A stretch of DNA of 64,000 nt, taken from assembly GCA_964007475.1 (NCBI GenBank), contig OZ023273.1, positions 137,303,308-137,367,307 of the forward strand, given 5' to 3'. The stretch is from Hybos culiciformis (taxonomy: Eukaryota; Arthropoda; Insecta; Diptera; Hybotidae). Position numbers and translations under genes: made by a program. The notes below the pieces were generated by a model. It was not told the DNA's origin and ran no database searches. It saw only the letters and a list, made by a program, of their open reading frames with translations. Shown piece after piece: positions 13,459 through 22,600 of the stretch; within the stretch, counting starts at the first letter, position 1, and every line of letters begins with the position of its first letter.

Positions 13459-13599
13459 ATGTCCTTAATACAATTCAACCAATACAATTTTACCAGCAGT
13501 GAAAGAGTTTTCTCAGTGGGTGCTACATTTTCAATAAAGTTACGAAGTATAAAAAACGAAGTATTGAACGCTTTGGTCTTCTTGAAATACTATCACTAA
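13459..13599 (+). pseudogene. hAT transposase C-terminal dimerisation domain, fragment
   Basis: A 46-codon frame ending in TAA at 13597-13599 carries the family signature SSERVFSVGATFS followed by KLRSIKNEVLNALVFLKYYH. This matches the conserved end of hAT transposases, (P)xSSERVFSxxG then R..L....v..L.fLk. The domain mediates transposase multimerisation. The expected preceding residues (ILPA) lie in another frame just upstream (about 13487-13497), so at least one frameshift separates them. Stop codons upstream confirm decay. Only the last few dozen residues of a protein normally around 600 residues long remain. Confidence 0.85.
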
Positions 13600-13775
13600 T
13601 AATGATATATAATAAAACTATATTAATATAATATAATTATATTCTTTGTTTTTCTTGAATTAATATCGAATAAAATGAACTTAATAATTTATATATACAG
13701 ATTTTTTTTCTAAATTTCACAATCTCTCAAATATCCGAATAGTATCCAGACATCTGGATATTTCATGTTTAAGAT

Positions 13776-13792
13776 ATTCGATATCCGGATAT
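13776..13792. repeat. Sub-terminal 17-bp motif, right copy
   Basis: Identical to 13027-13043 over 17 bp and in the same orientation, 20 bp inside the right end of the element. Confidence 0.7.
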
Positions 13793-13799
13793 CTGAATA

Positions 13800-13812
13800 A
13801 TTGCCATCCCTA
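13800..13812. repeat. Right terminal inverted repeat of hAT relic 1
   Basis: ATTGCCATCCCTA is the inverted partner of 12973-12985, with one mismatch. Confidence 0.85.
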
Positions 13813-13820
13813 GTAGCTGC
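13813..13820. repeat. Target-site duplication, right flank of hAT relic 1
   Basis: GTAGCTGC pairs with GTAGCCAC at 12965-12972, with two mismatches at positions 6 and 7. Confidence 0.6.
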
Positions 13821-14459
13821 TGTGTTTAAAAATAAAAAAGGAACAATTTTATTTTAAAATAGGACTTCAGTGTCAAATTAACATTGGCTCTTAAAGGATA
13901 TTAATTTAAATTTTTGTTCGGTTCATAAATATAAAACTAATATGTATGTAGGCAAGCAACATTTATATTCCTTTTTTTTTATTTTTAAAACATGAACATT
14001 TTTATTTGATTTAAAAGAGATAAAAGCTTTATTGCCTTTAAATAAAAAAAAAAATAAATAAAAAATATGTATTTATATATAATATACATAAATGGACTTT
14101 GGACAGAACGTGCATGAGTTTTTGAAATCTTTTAATTTGTTTTTTAAGTTTTTTTTTTTTTTTAGTTTAAGAAAACTAAATTGGAAATGAAAATAAAAAA
14201 CCTTGAAATTATATTAAAAATTAAATTCAAAAATTTTATCCAAGAAAACTTTCAAACTGGCTTAACTTAATACTCTTAAAATATTTGTTTATTTTTTTTT
14301 TTTTGGGAAAATCGTTTCAGAATTCTTAATGTTTTAAAATTTACCAAAAGTAAAACTTTATTTTTTAGAAGTGAAAAAACTTATGGTGTAGAAATTCATT
14401 TTTATTGCAATAATTTTTTTTAAAAAATGTTTATTTTATGAAAAATTTTTGGTAATCGA

Positions 14460-14760
14460 CCTTGATTTAGTTCAACGCGTCACCGGAATCGTTATCTAGC
14501 TCATTTTTTCGCCACAAAAATGATATTTTTGTCTTCATAAAATTATTAGAAGGAAGAAGTGAAAGCTAGAAATTGATTGTGAGTAAAAAGTGAAAGCAAA
14601 AAAGTTTAGTGTCGTTTTCGTGACTAGTAGCAAAAAAGTTTATTTTAAAAATCTTATTGAAAGAAAAAAGTGACGACAATGCGACGCGCCTATTTAAATT
14701 AACGTCGTAGTTTTTTTTATGGTTACAATAATATGAAAAGTGAAAAATGTTCAAATGATT
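14460..14760 (+). promoter_or_regulatory. Possible promoter / 5' leader-like patch
   Basis: This patch stands out by several CpG dinucleotides (CAACGCGTCACCGGAATCG at 14473-14491; GTGACGACAATGCGACGCGC at 14669-14688) and by repeated AGTGAAAG/AAAGTGAAAG words. Together these resemble insect 5' untranslated leaders. An ATG in reasonable context (GACAATGCG, ATG at 14678) opens only a seven-codon frame (MRRAYLN), which could be an upstream ORF. There is no convincing TATA box and no donor. The opposed minus-strand frame (14566-14754) has no family signature. Confidence 0.2.
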
Positions 14761-15122
14761 TCAAATTGGAGCGAACATACTTAAAGTTCATGTATGTCTG
14801 AATGGCATAAACCTTTTAAACCTTTTCTAAACACAATTCTTGATTTCTTACCTTAATATTTTTATCAAATTTGATAACCAGATTTGATAAAAAAAAATTG
14901 TTTGATGAAAATAGTACAAGTTTGATTTTCTATGTGATATTAGCTATTAAAATTTTATGAGAAAATATGTCATACACTCGGATATTACTTGTTTAAGATA
15001 ATCAAACTCAAAAGGAATATAAATGAAAATAATTTTTTTTTAGAAAGAAAATAGAATTTGAAAAGATTTTGTAAGTTTTTGTTTTTTCAATTTCGTAAAA
15101 TAAGATTCTTGAGGGAAATTAC

Positions 15123-15183
15123 CTGCAAGTTTCATGCAGTTGCAATATTTTCTTGATCTTTTTTCCTTTTTATATTTTGTAAA
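15123..15183 (-). CDS. Candidate minus-strand internal exon, 61 nt
   Basis: Read on the minus strand, a strong acceptor (TTTATTTTTCCCTGTTCACAG, with AG at 15185-15184) is followed by exactly one frame open throughout. It gives 20 codons plus one base, basic and with two cysteines (KRSRKYCNCMKLA at the end). It stops at a GCAG|GTAATT donor (15122-15121). The other two frames contain stops. No partner exon was found: another splice-like segment downstream (14943-14852) is out of phase with it. Function unknown. Confidence 0.18.
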
Positions 15184-16484
15184 CTGTGAACAGGGAAAAA
15201 TAAAGGAAAATTTCAATTAAATTTTTTCTATTTTATTTACATTTTAAAAAATAGTTATAAATGTGTTGTAAGTAACTTTATTCAGAATTTGGTTGTCATG
15301 ATTAGGCTAGAAAATAATCAGTATGTTTTTAGTTCTTTTACTTTTAGTTTCATGGAAAATTTTTTTTTTTGTAATTTGTAAATGAGAAAAAATAAGGGCA
15401 AAATTTTATATAATTTACGAAAATAATTAAGTATTCCCAAAAAAGGAACGAAAGAGAAGAAATTATAATAAATTTAATAATTTTAATTCGGTGAACATAG
15501 GATTTAATTTTAAATTTTATTTGGTTTTTGATTAACAATTTCTTTATTTCAAAATTAAATCACATTAAAAAAATAAATACATTATCAACTTTGTAACAAA
15601 ATAGTTTTAAATTACATTTTTTTTTATATATAAGGGAAGAAAAAAATTGCTATTTACAACTTAAGGCTAAATTTAAACATTTCCATTTTTCTTTCGTGTC
15701 ATTGTATTTTCATGAATTTTTAATCAAAACGAATTTACTTTTATTTTATTTAAGTAAAAAAAAAAAAAATAAATAAAAATCTGTAAAGTTTTTATTTCAT
15801 TTATTTTTTTTATTTTTGTTTTTAAATTTGTTTTTTTTTTACGTACATATATTTTTATGTTATATGTTTCTAACTTTTCTGGTTTTGATAGAAGTATGTA
15901 ACTAAATAATTAATTATGTGCATCTGACTTGCTACGAAAAAAAAAATCTTTCCTTAAGGGTTTTTACGACCTCTTTGGTCACTGTTTGTTTTTGGATTGT
16001 ATTTACTTCAGTTGTATAGCATAGTATATAGTGTAGTGTAGCACAGAATACGATCGTAGCGTATTAATTACACAAAATTTCTAAAATTATTATGAAAATT
16101 ATTTTGAAATATTGTGCTAAACAAAAAGTTCAAGAATATAATAAAATAAGTCTTAATTTCTTAATTTTCGCTAAAACTTTCATTAAATAATAAGAAAATG
16201 TTACACGGTCAAATTTCATTACATTTATATACATATAAAATTCAAGACATAAATTATTGGTAGGCATTGTAAAAATGTTTGTTTAAAATCTATTCAGAAA
16301 TGGTATAGATTTTTGAGGCCACAATTATTATTAACTCGTACATGAATTTGTCTGTTTATATAATTCTATACTATTTTCGACACTCTCGTAGACCCACTTT
16401 TTGTCATCACAGCGAACTGAAATTTGGCACACACGTTCATGTCGCGTGACAATTGAATGTATCAAATTTGAACCCGAAATTTCT

Positions 16485-16550
16485 ATGGAAAACCCGGAAA
16501 ATCGGGAAAAATCATTTGAAAATTTGGTACAAATTTGATTAGTGATAAAT
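16485..16550 (+). repeat. Internal diverged direct repeat, copy 1
   Basis: Shares ATGGAAAACCCG, CGGGAAAA and a GATTAG.ATAAA segment, in the same order, with 16855-16920. About three quarters of positions match by eye. Confidence 0.6.
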
Positions 16551-16552
16551 CC

Positions 16553-16632
16553 ATTTCCGGAAAAATACAAAGTTTGCCGATTTTTCCGAAAAAATTTTCC
16601 GCAATTTTCCGACTTTTCCGGAAAATTTTCCG
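16553..16632. repeat. Cluster of TTTCCG / TTTTCCGR words
   Basis: Six TTTCCG words in 80 bp, several inside TTTCCGGAAA-type palindromes. Two more lie at 16750-16768. This density is far above anything else in the window and defines the block as a distinct repeat family. Confidence 0.7.
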
Positions 16633-16854
16633 TTAAAAATGTTTTCTTAATTATGCAGGATTAAGTTCATTATCAACTGGCATCATTACTTTCTCTCCGA
16701 TAATGGTGAAAACTTGCAGTAAAAATCGAGGAAAATTTATGTAAAACGCTTTTCCGGAGTTTTTCCGACCAATGAAGCGTTTGAGCGTTTTGCAACCTGG
16801 GACAAAGTTGTAGAGCGAAATGAGTTGCATAAAGTTGCTTTGGTGGAAAACTAC

Positions 16855-16920
16855 ATGGAAAACCCGAGAAAGCGGGAAAATCATCGGAAAAATTTTCATC
16901 GATATGATTAGTCATAAAAT
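16855..16920 (+). repeat. Internal diverged direct repeat, copy 2
   Basis: Partner of 16485-16550, 370 bp downstream and in the same orientation. Confidence 0.6.
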
Positions 16921-17025
16921 TGTTTTAAAACATCTCCATGCAGCACATAAAAACAATTTAGTTAACGTGAAAAAGACTGAAAATAAAAATAAGTAAAAAA
17001 CGAGTTTTCAAAAAAACTGAGGCCA

Positions 17026-19279
17026 GGCCGCATGAAAAAGTAGAAAATAAAATTTTCTTCACAAACAGAGGTGGACTCAGATTTTTTTATCTGTTAAAAT
17101 TATTTTTTAAAGTTAATAAATAATATATTATATACAAAACAGTAACAAATTTGTGTCCAAAACTTTCAAATTTGTTTTTATACATACAAGCAAAAATTTG
17201 GCTTTAAACAAAAAATAATCAATTCCAATTTTCAAAATGTATATTTTTTTATGACACTGTGATAAAAACTTTTTCCTGATTGCATGCTTTGATTCCTAAT
17301 TGCATGCTTTGAATGAAGTTTCATAGCCTTGGCCCTTGGTTGAACTATTCTTTTTGGAAGAGATTTTTTATAATTAGATTTTTTTTCCAATAAAAGATCT
17401 TTTCGTTGGAAGATATAGATAAAAATTTTGAATAAAATTTTCTAAGCTTAGAACAAAAAAAAAATTTTCCGCTTGGCCTTGTTTTTTTTTTTTTTTAAAA
17501 GGCAAATAATTCAGCATTCTTTAACGATTTAAGATATTTAAATAAGCACAAAAAAAAAGAAGATATTTTCAATAACTTTTCGATAAAGAATGAAAATTAA
17601 TGATGCGTTATTAAAATATTTAGATTATGTGCCAAACCTATAAAGTTTTTGGGGGTTTTATTATTTTTTCATTGAATATCTTGAAATAAGATTTTACATT
17701 CTTTTTTGTAACTTTTTTGTATTCTTTTTTTTTTATTCTACAAAAATAAGGTAAAAAAAAAACAAGTATTAAAAACATTAAGTTAGGTCATTAAAAGTTT
17801 TTTATTTTTTTTTTTATTTTTTATTTATTACGGTGATAAATAATATCCAAATTTTATTTTTGCTCGAATGATATAAACTTGGAAAATTTCTGGAGAAAAC
17901 TTTCTTAAATAAATATTGTCTGAAAAACTTAAAATATAATTTCGGGGATTCTATCTAGTTTTATACAAAAATATAAGTTAAAGTATATTCATTCTTAGAA
18001 ATGGTTAACAATTTGATAATACTGCCTGTTTTTAATCGTTTCACTTAACATTAAATCTGTATGATATGCAAAGTCTGTTTAAATTTATAATTTTTTGTTC
18101 TTAAAAAACGAGGCCCACTACAAAGTACACTTATAAGCTAAGATTGTTGTGGAAAATTTGAAATTTTCTTTTGTAGATTTTTAAAAAATTAGAATACCAC
18201 TTTAGAACTATTTTTATGTCAAAAATCTTCAGCTGTGAATTCATGTCATTCCAAAACTAAAAATTCTATAAATTAAAATAATATTTCAGTTTCCTAAATA
18301 GTTGTTAGAATCGATATGTATAATTATTTAATATCCTTTCAATATAGCATCATAATGTAGATTTTAAATCAATTTCGTCAATAAAATATATTATTAACTT
18401 TAATCTATATTTTATTTTTCAAGTTTCAAGTTTATTATCAAAAAAAAAAAAAATAAAATAAAAATTTTTAATATATTGATTCATTGAACATTTTTTGGTA
18501 CAAAATTTAAAAACTACATACTCATATATGTATATAACTAAAACGACACCAAGATGTGTCTCACATACTAAGTTATATATGTACTATAAAATATTAAGGT
18601 TTTCTTTCACTTTAAGATTAAAAATTTAAGTAAAAAAAAAAGATAAACTAAACTACCTTGCAAAAGAATTTAATTCAACCATGGGTGGATAAGGAAAAAT
18701 TCACTTTAATGAAAGAAAATAAATGTCATTGTTGGAAATTAAAAAAAAAAAATATATTTTTCCTTCATCTTCTTTAAAATTAAATTTTATATTTCTTTTG
18801 ATATGATTTTTTTTTTTTACTCTCTCTCTAAAATATGTACAAGACTTTTTAAAGAAGTTTTTCTTTTATTTTGTTTTTTCTTAATTTTTCTTTTCGTAGA
18901 CTATTTTCAACTGTTGATAAAGTTTTGTATATATACCTTTCTTCAATACACCTTTTTTTTTACCTTATTTTCTTCTTCTAACTAAAAGCAAGTGAACTCA
19001 TTATTATTTTCCATAACAAATGAATTATACCACAAGTTGAATTCTTTTAAATACTATTGAGGATAGCAAAAAAAAAGACTGTTTAACTTAATTTAATAGC
19101 AAGGAGTTGGGGAATAAATTCTCTAAAACTTTCATAATGATAAAAATAATGAAATATATGTGCATAGTTAGAAATAAATATGAAAAATAAGAAAATGAAA
19201 GGAAAACATAAAAATTTTTTTTTAGAAATTTTTATTTTTATTATTCGTGGTTTATTAAATGAATAGGGGAATTACAATG
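17026..19279. other. AT-rich non-coding block
   Basis: No gene visible. It contains a 20-bp tandem duplication at 17275-17314 and several long poly-A/poly-T runs. The open frame at 18803-18985 is phenylalanine/leucine-rich from T-rich DNA and is not called. Confidence 0.55.
17275..17314 (+). repeat. Two tandem 20-bp units
   Basis: CCTGATTGCATGCTTTGATT is followed directly by CCTAATTGCATGCTTTGAAT (18 of 20 identical). Each unit contains the palindrome GCATGC. Confidence 0.85.
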
Positions 19280-19287
19280 ATCTAGTC
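19280..19287. repeat. Target-site duplication, left flank of hAT relic 2
   Basis: ATCTAGTC pairs with ATCTAGTG at 19661-19668 (7 of 8). The central TA fits the nnnTAnnn preference of Buster-type hAT elements. Confidence 0.75.
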
Positions 19288-19302
19288 CAGTGATAGGCAA
19301 CC
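19288..19302. repeat. Left terminal inverted repeat of hAT relic 2
   Basis: CAGTGATAGGCAACC, 12 of 15 matching the inverted right end at 19646-19660. Confidence 0.85.
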
Positions 19303-19426
19303 TTTTTCGCAAGCGGGCAAATGGGTAAAAAATGAACTCGTATTTTTTATTAAATCAAATTTTTTATTAACTTATTATTAATAATATTGAAAGAAAAATA
19401 ATAATATTGAAAGAAAAGTTTAATAA

Positions 19427-19555
19427 TTAATGACTTCCTTGATGTTGAAATCCTTGTCCTATTTTTCTAAAATATGTTGTTATTTTTAATCTGATACAAG
19501 CATCAGAATTTTCCAGCGTCAATCTGTTCCTTATTGAGTTTAAAACAAAGTTTCT
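19427..19555 (-). pseudogene. hAT transposase C-terminus fragment
   Basis: On the minus strand 42 codons are open from 19555 to a TAA at 19429-19427. They contain SIRNRLTLENSDACIRLKIT followed by TYFRKIGQGFQ. The RNRLTxExxxxCLRLxxT pattern is the conserved C-terminal part of the Buster / ZBED5-like group of hAT transposases. The frame is closed upstream by a TGA at 19558-19556, and no further transposase is visible before the element end at 19660. Non-functional. Confidence 0.85.
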
Positions 19556-19614
19556 TCAAAATTAAAAAAAATTAAAATGAAACTACTTGGCTGGATTGAG
19601 TGATTGGAATATGG

Positions 19615-19639
19615 CCGCGGGTAACTATGTTACCCGCGG
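19615..19639. repeat. Perfect G+C-rich palindrome, 11-bp arms, 3-nt loop
   Basis: CCGCGGGTAAC and GTTACCCGCGG are perfect inverted repeats separated by TAT, just inside the right end of hAT relic 2. Such a strong hairpin is exceptional in this AT-rich window. Confidence 0.9.
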
Positions 19640-19645
19640 GTAGGG

Positions 19646-19660
19646 GGTTTCGTACCACTG
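19646..19660. repeat. Right terminal inverted repeat of hAT relic 2
   Basis: GGTTTCGTACCACTG is the inverted partner of 19288-19302. Confidence 0.85.
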
Positions 19661-19668
19661 ATCTAGTG
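19661..19668. repeat. Target-site duplication, right flank of hAT relic 2
   Basis: ATCTAGTG, one mismatch from 19280-19287. Confidence 0.75.
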
Positions 19669-22600
19669 TGTAATACATATAGATTGTATAGATTGACAAA
19701 CATGCTTATAATAAGAGTAAAGGTTATCTTTTTAATACATTTTTAAAATTGACTGCCTTTTATCCATCTAATGTTCGTTTTTAAACCTTGCTTTGTTATA
19801 ATTATAAAAATAGTCAAAGCTCTTAATTGGTGAAATTTATAAAATGGCAAGAAAAGTATCACATATTATCAAATTAAAATTAAAAATGCATTTTGAATTT
19901 TGTAACAATTTATTACAAATACAATAAAAATTAAAATACATATGTATTTCCGAAGAAAAAACTTTCATTATAGTATCTCTACTAAATCTACATCAACAAT
20001 TTTAAAAAAAAACTTATATTTAGTTAAAGAAAATGTAAGAAAAAACTATCTAAGAAAACTGTATTGAATTGCAAGTAAAATTATTTAAGAATATTTTTCG
20101 CTCACATAAATTTAAGCATATACTTTTAGTTATCTTTTTTATTCTTCATCATCTACTTCTTCTTCTTCTGTACTAATTACTATAAATGAACATACTTCAT
20201 GAAGATAATTGAAAGAAATATATAGAAACTTTATGATTTAATCGGATGGAATTAATGATAATTAATGTTTTTAAATGTTTTCTTCTTTATCAGTTTGTTG
20301 TGAAAAAAAAAAAAAACAAAAAAAATTAGAAGAATGAATGAAAATTTCTAATAAAAATAATAGCATTGAATATATACATGTATATAAGTAATTTCCTCCT
20401 GGCTTTAATTGTTTCCAGCAGTTCTATATTATTCTTGATTGCTATTTTAATGTTTGAAAAAAAAAAAAAAAAAATATATATTTTTTCTATTTTTTATGAA
20501 TGAATTAAAATGAGTTGGTATTTAAAATAGTGAGAGCACTTTACGAAACATAAACATTGGAAATTACAATAGTTAAATAGTTTAATAAAAAAAAATTTTT
20601 TTGATAGTGCAATTAGAAGATTGAATGATTTTAAAATGTTTTAATTTTTTGTGAATTTTTCTTTAACCAACCAAGCATGTATAAAATGAAATATGATTAT
20701 TATTATTCAAAAAAAAAATCTCAATTTCAATCTTGAACAACTTAATATAGTTATGTACCAAAAAATCTCAACGTAAATATAAATGGTAAACAAAATCATA
20801 TTGAAATATCTATTATAATGTAAATATTATCATCCACACAGAATGCCACCGCAATTTAAATTTTATTGCATATTTATGGGCGACATGTTTTCATAACATT
20901 CATGTTTCGTTTTTTTTTATTTAATGAATATTTTTGTTTTTTAATTTTTCTGTGTGTTTTTTTTTTTTTTTCTTTTCAAATTAACGTTTCATTTCACAAC
21001 ATCGAGAGCAAAACAAACTTAATGTTGTGGTTTCGTTATTATTATTATTATTATAATTCAAGGATTATTCTATGTGTTTTTTTTGTTATATACATATATA
21101 TAATACAGAATAAACAAATCAATAAACATTTAATTTTATATTTTTATTCTAATAAAATTCGCAAGACATTATTATAATGTCTAGACAATAAAATAAAATA
21201 AAATAAAAAAAAAACACAAAACCAAAGAATATTCAAATTTTCCAATATTATTTTGTGGAAAATATTTCTTCGAGGGTTGTTGTTTACTATCAAAACTTAT
21301 TATTATTATTATTTAAAAATCTAAAGCAAAAAAAAAAAACAACGAAAAATTATTGAATAAACATTAAAATAGAAAATTATATTTAACTAAAAAGTTAAAT
21401 ACATTTATTAGAGACAATAAAAAATATATTAAACGGAAGTTAGTTTTATTGCAAAAACAAAAAAAAAAAAAAAAAAGAAGAAGGAAATAGCTTCCGGTTT
21501 TGTATTTAAAAAAAAAAAGAGGACAAAATAAAAATATAAATAAAGGGTTGACCAGACTTTTCCTAAAAAACAAAACTTTTATAGTTAAAGTTTAAATTTT
21601 CGTATAAAAATGTCACCCAGTTTTCTGAAATTTACCAAAAAATATAAACATTGAACAAAATTATATTTGTACACTTAGTTATGGGTATATATCTTGAACG
21701 AGAACATTTTGGGGTTGGAGGAACAAAGGATAAAGAATTAACTTGGAAATATGATTTCCTTCGTTATGCTTTTCTTAATTTTATTTGCATTATTTTTTCT
21801 CAATCTGTTTTTAGTAAATTATTTTTATATATACATATATATTTATTTTTATATTTTACAAATGCGATAAATATTTAAATATTTAATTTTTGGGAAATTT
21901 AAGGATATTTAATTAATGCACTTATGGTCCATTATATTTTTCAAGAGAACGTTCATCAATTATATAGTATTTAGTTAGTTGAGTAATGATGATGGTGTCA
22001 GAAGTTTTACAGATGTTATACGGAGCACAAACTTATATTCTTTGAAAGAATCTTTTGATTTAAGGCCAAAAAAGTTTCTTCGAACTGTTAAGTTGCGCCG
22101 AAGAATGACAAAAAATTATAACTATTAATATAATTATATTTTTAGTTAAACTTACTATACATATATAATTTACTTACATAAATAGAAAAATGTACGATTC
22201 ACTAAATAAACTTTAAATTATTGAAAAAAACAACTTTTTTTGAGACGCTTGAGGGACTCTCTAGGACAATCTATCTCTTAAGTTTCCAAATTAGGAAGTT
22301 GAATGTATAAATTTATTTTTTTTCTCCATTATTTTGAACTTATAATAATTTCTTCTGTTTTTAAACAATGGTTGATTTTGAACACGTTCTGGAATTCAGT
22401 TTCTCTTAAAATGGAATGTTGTTTTGATCTTGGTTTGTTTGTTTTTTTTTCTTCATTTAATTTTGTAACCATTTATACATGTTACTAGCTATCATCATAT
22501 AAGCATAAAAATAATTTTTATAATTTATTTTATGCTTTTCAACAACTTTATATACACAGTTAAAAATATTTTGATTAAAGCTATTTATTATTAAGCTAAA

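Larger units (their letters stand above)
12973..13812. mobile_element. hAT-family DNA transposon relic, 840 bp, internally deleted
   Basis: The element is bounded by 13-bp terminal inverted repeats (TAGGGATGTCAAT on the left; reverse complement of the right end TAGGGATGGCAAT, 12 of 13 matching) and by 8-bp imperfect target duplications. The interior carries a decayed transposase C-terminus at 13459-13599 on the plus strand, and a 17-bp sub-terminal motif near both ends. Autonomous hAT elements are usually about 2.5-5 kb, so most of the transposase, including the DNA-binding and catalytic parts, is missing. The copy must be immobile by itself. It could still be mobilised in trans if its ends are intact and a related active element exists. 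Confidence 0.88.
13821..16313. other. AT-rich block with one CpG-richer patch
   Basis: Mostly low-complexity sequence. A CpG-richer patch (14460-14760) and a minus-strand exon candidate (15123-15183) are listed separately. Near 16,050-16,060 is a perfect 10-bp palindrome, TACGATCGTA, inside a slightly G+C-richer stretch (15,960-16,070). I see no gene there. Confidence 0.5.
16314..17025. mobile_element. Unclassified G+C-richer repeat block flanked by TGAGGCCA
   Basis: This 0.7-kb block is clearly richer in G+C than its surroundings. It holds eight copies of TTTCCG-type words and a diverged internal duplication (16485-16550 versus 16855-16920; both contain ATGGAAAACCCG, CGGGAAAA and GATTAG.ATAAA). 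Identical octamers TGAGGCCA lie at 16314-16321 and 17018-17025, at its edges. If they are target duplications, the 696 bp between them is an inserted element with an 8-bp duplication, as in hAT elements. I see no good terminal inverted repeat and no transposase. The open frames on the minus strand (16331-16570, 16651-16915) follow from the composition and are not called as genes. Confidence 0.4.
19288..19660 (-). mobile_element. hAT-family (Buster-like) transposon relic, 373 bp
   Basis: Ends CAGTGATAGGCAACC (left) and, as reverse complement of the right end, CAGTGGTACGAAACC match at 12 of 15 positions. They follow the common hAT end pattern CAGTGGT...AACC. Flanking 8-bp duplications match at 7 of 8 positions. 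A minus-strand frame at 19427-19555 retains the end of a transposase. The right part holds a strong G+C-rich palindrome (19615-19639). The copy keeps its ends and the last codons of the transposase only, so it is a deletion derivative. It differs from relic 1 in end sequence, duplication preference and transposase, so the two are separate families. Confidence 0.9.

Noticed and set aside
14852..14943. Minus-strand segment between an AG and an AAG|GTAAGA donor, fully open
   Set aside because: The acceptor is only moderate, and joining it to the 15123-15183 candidate gives a stop after a few codons; kept out of the annotation.
16331..16915. Three minus-strand open frames of 79-82 codons
   Set aside because: They lie in the TTTTCCG-rich repeat block, overlap each other in different frames and reflect its raised G+C and low stop density.
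20866..21177. 103-codon plus-strand open frame
   Set aside because: Phenylalanine- and tyrosine-rich because it reads through poly-T and (TTA)n tracts; no start context, splice context or family signature.
21364..21573. 69-codon minus-strand open frame
   Set aside because: Built on poly-A/poly-T runs (FFFFF blocks); typical chance frame.
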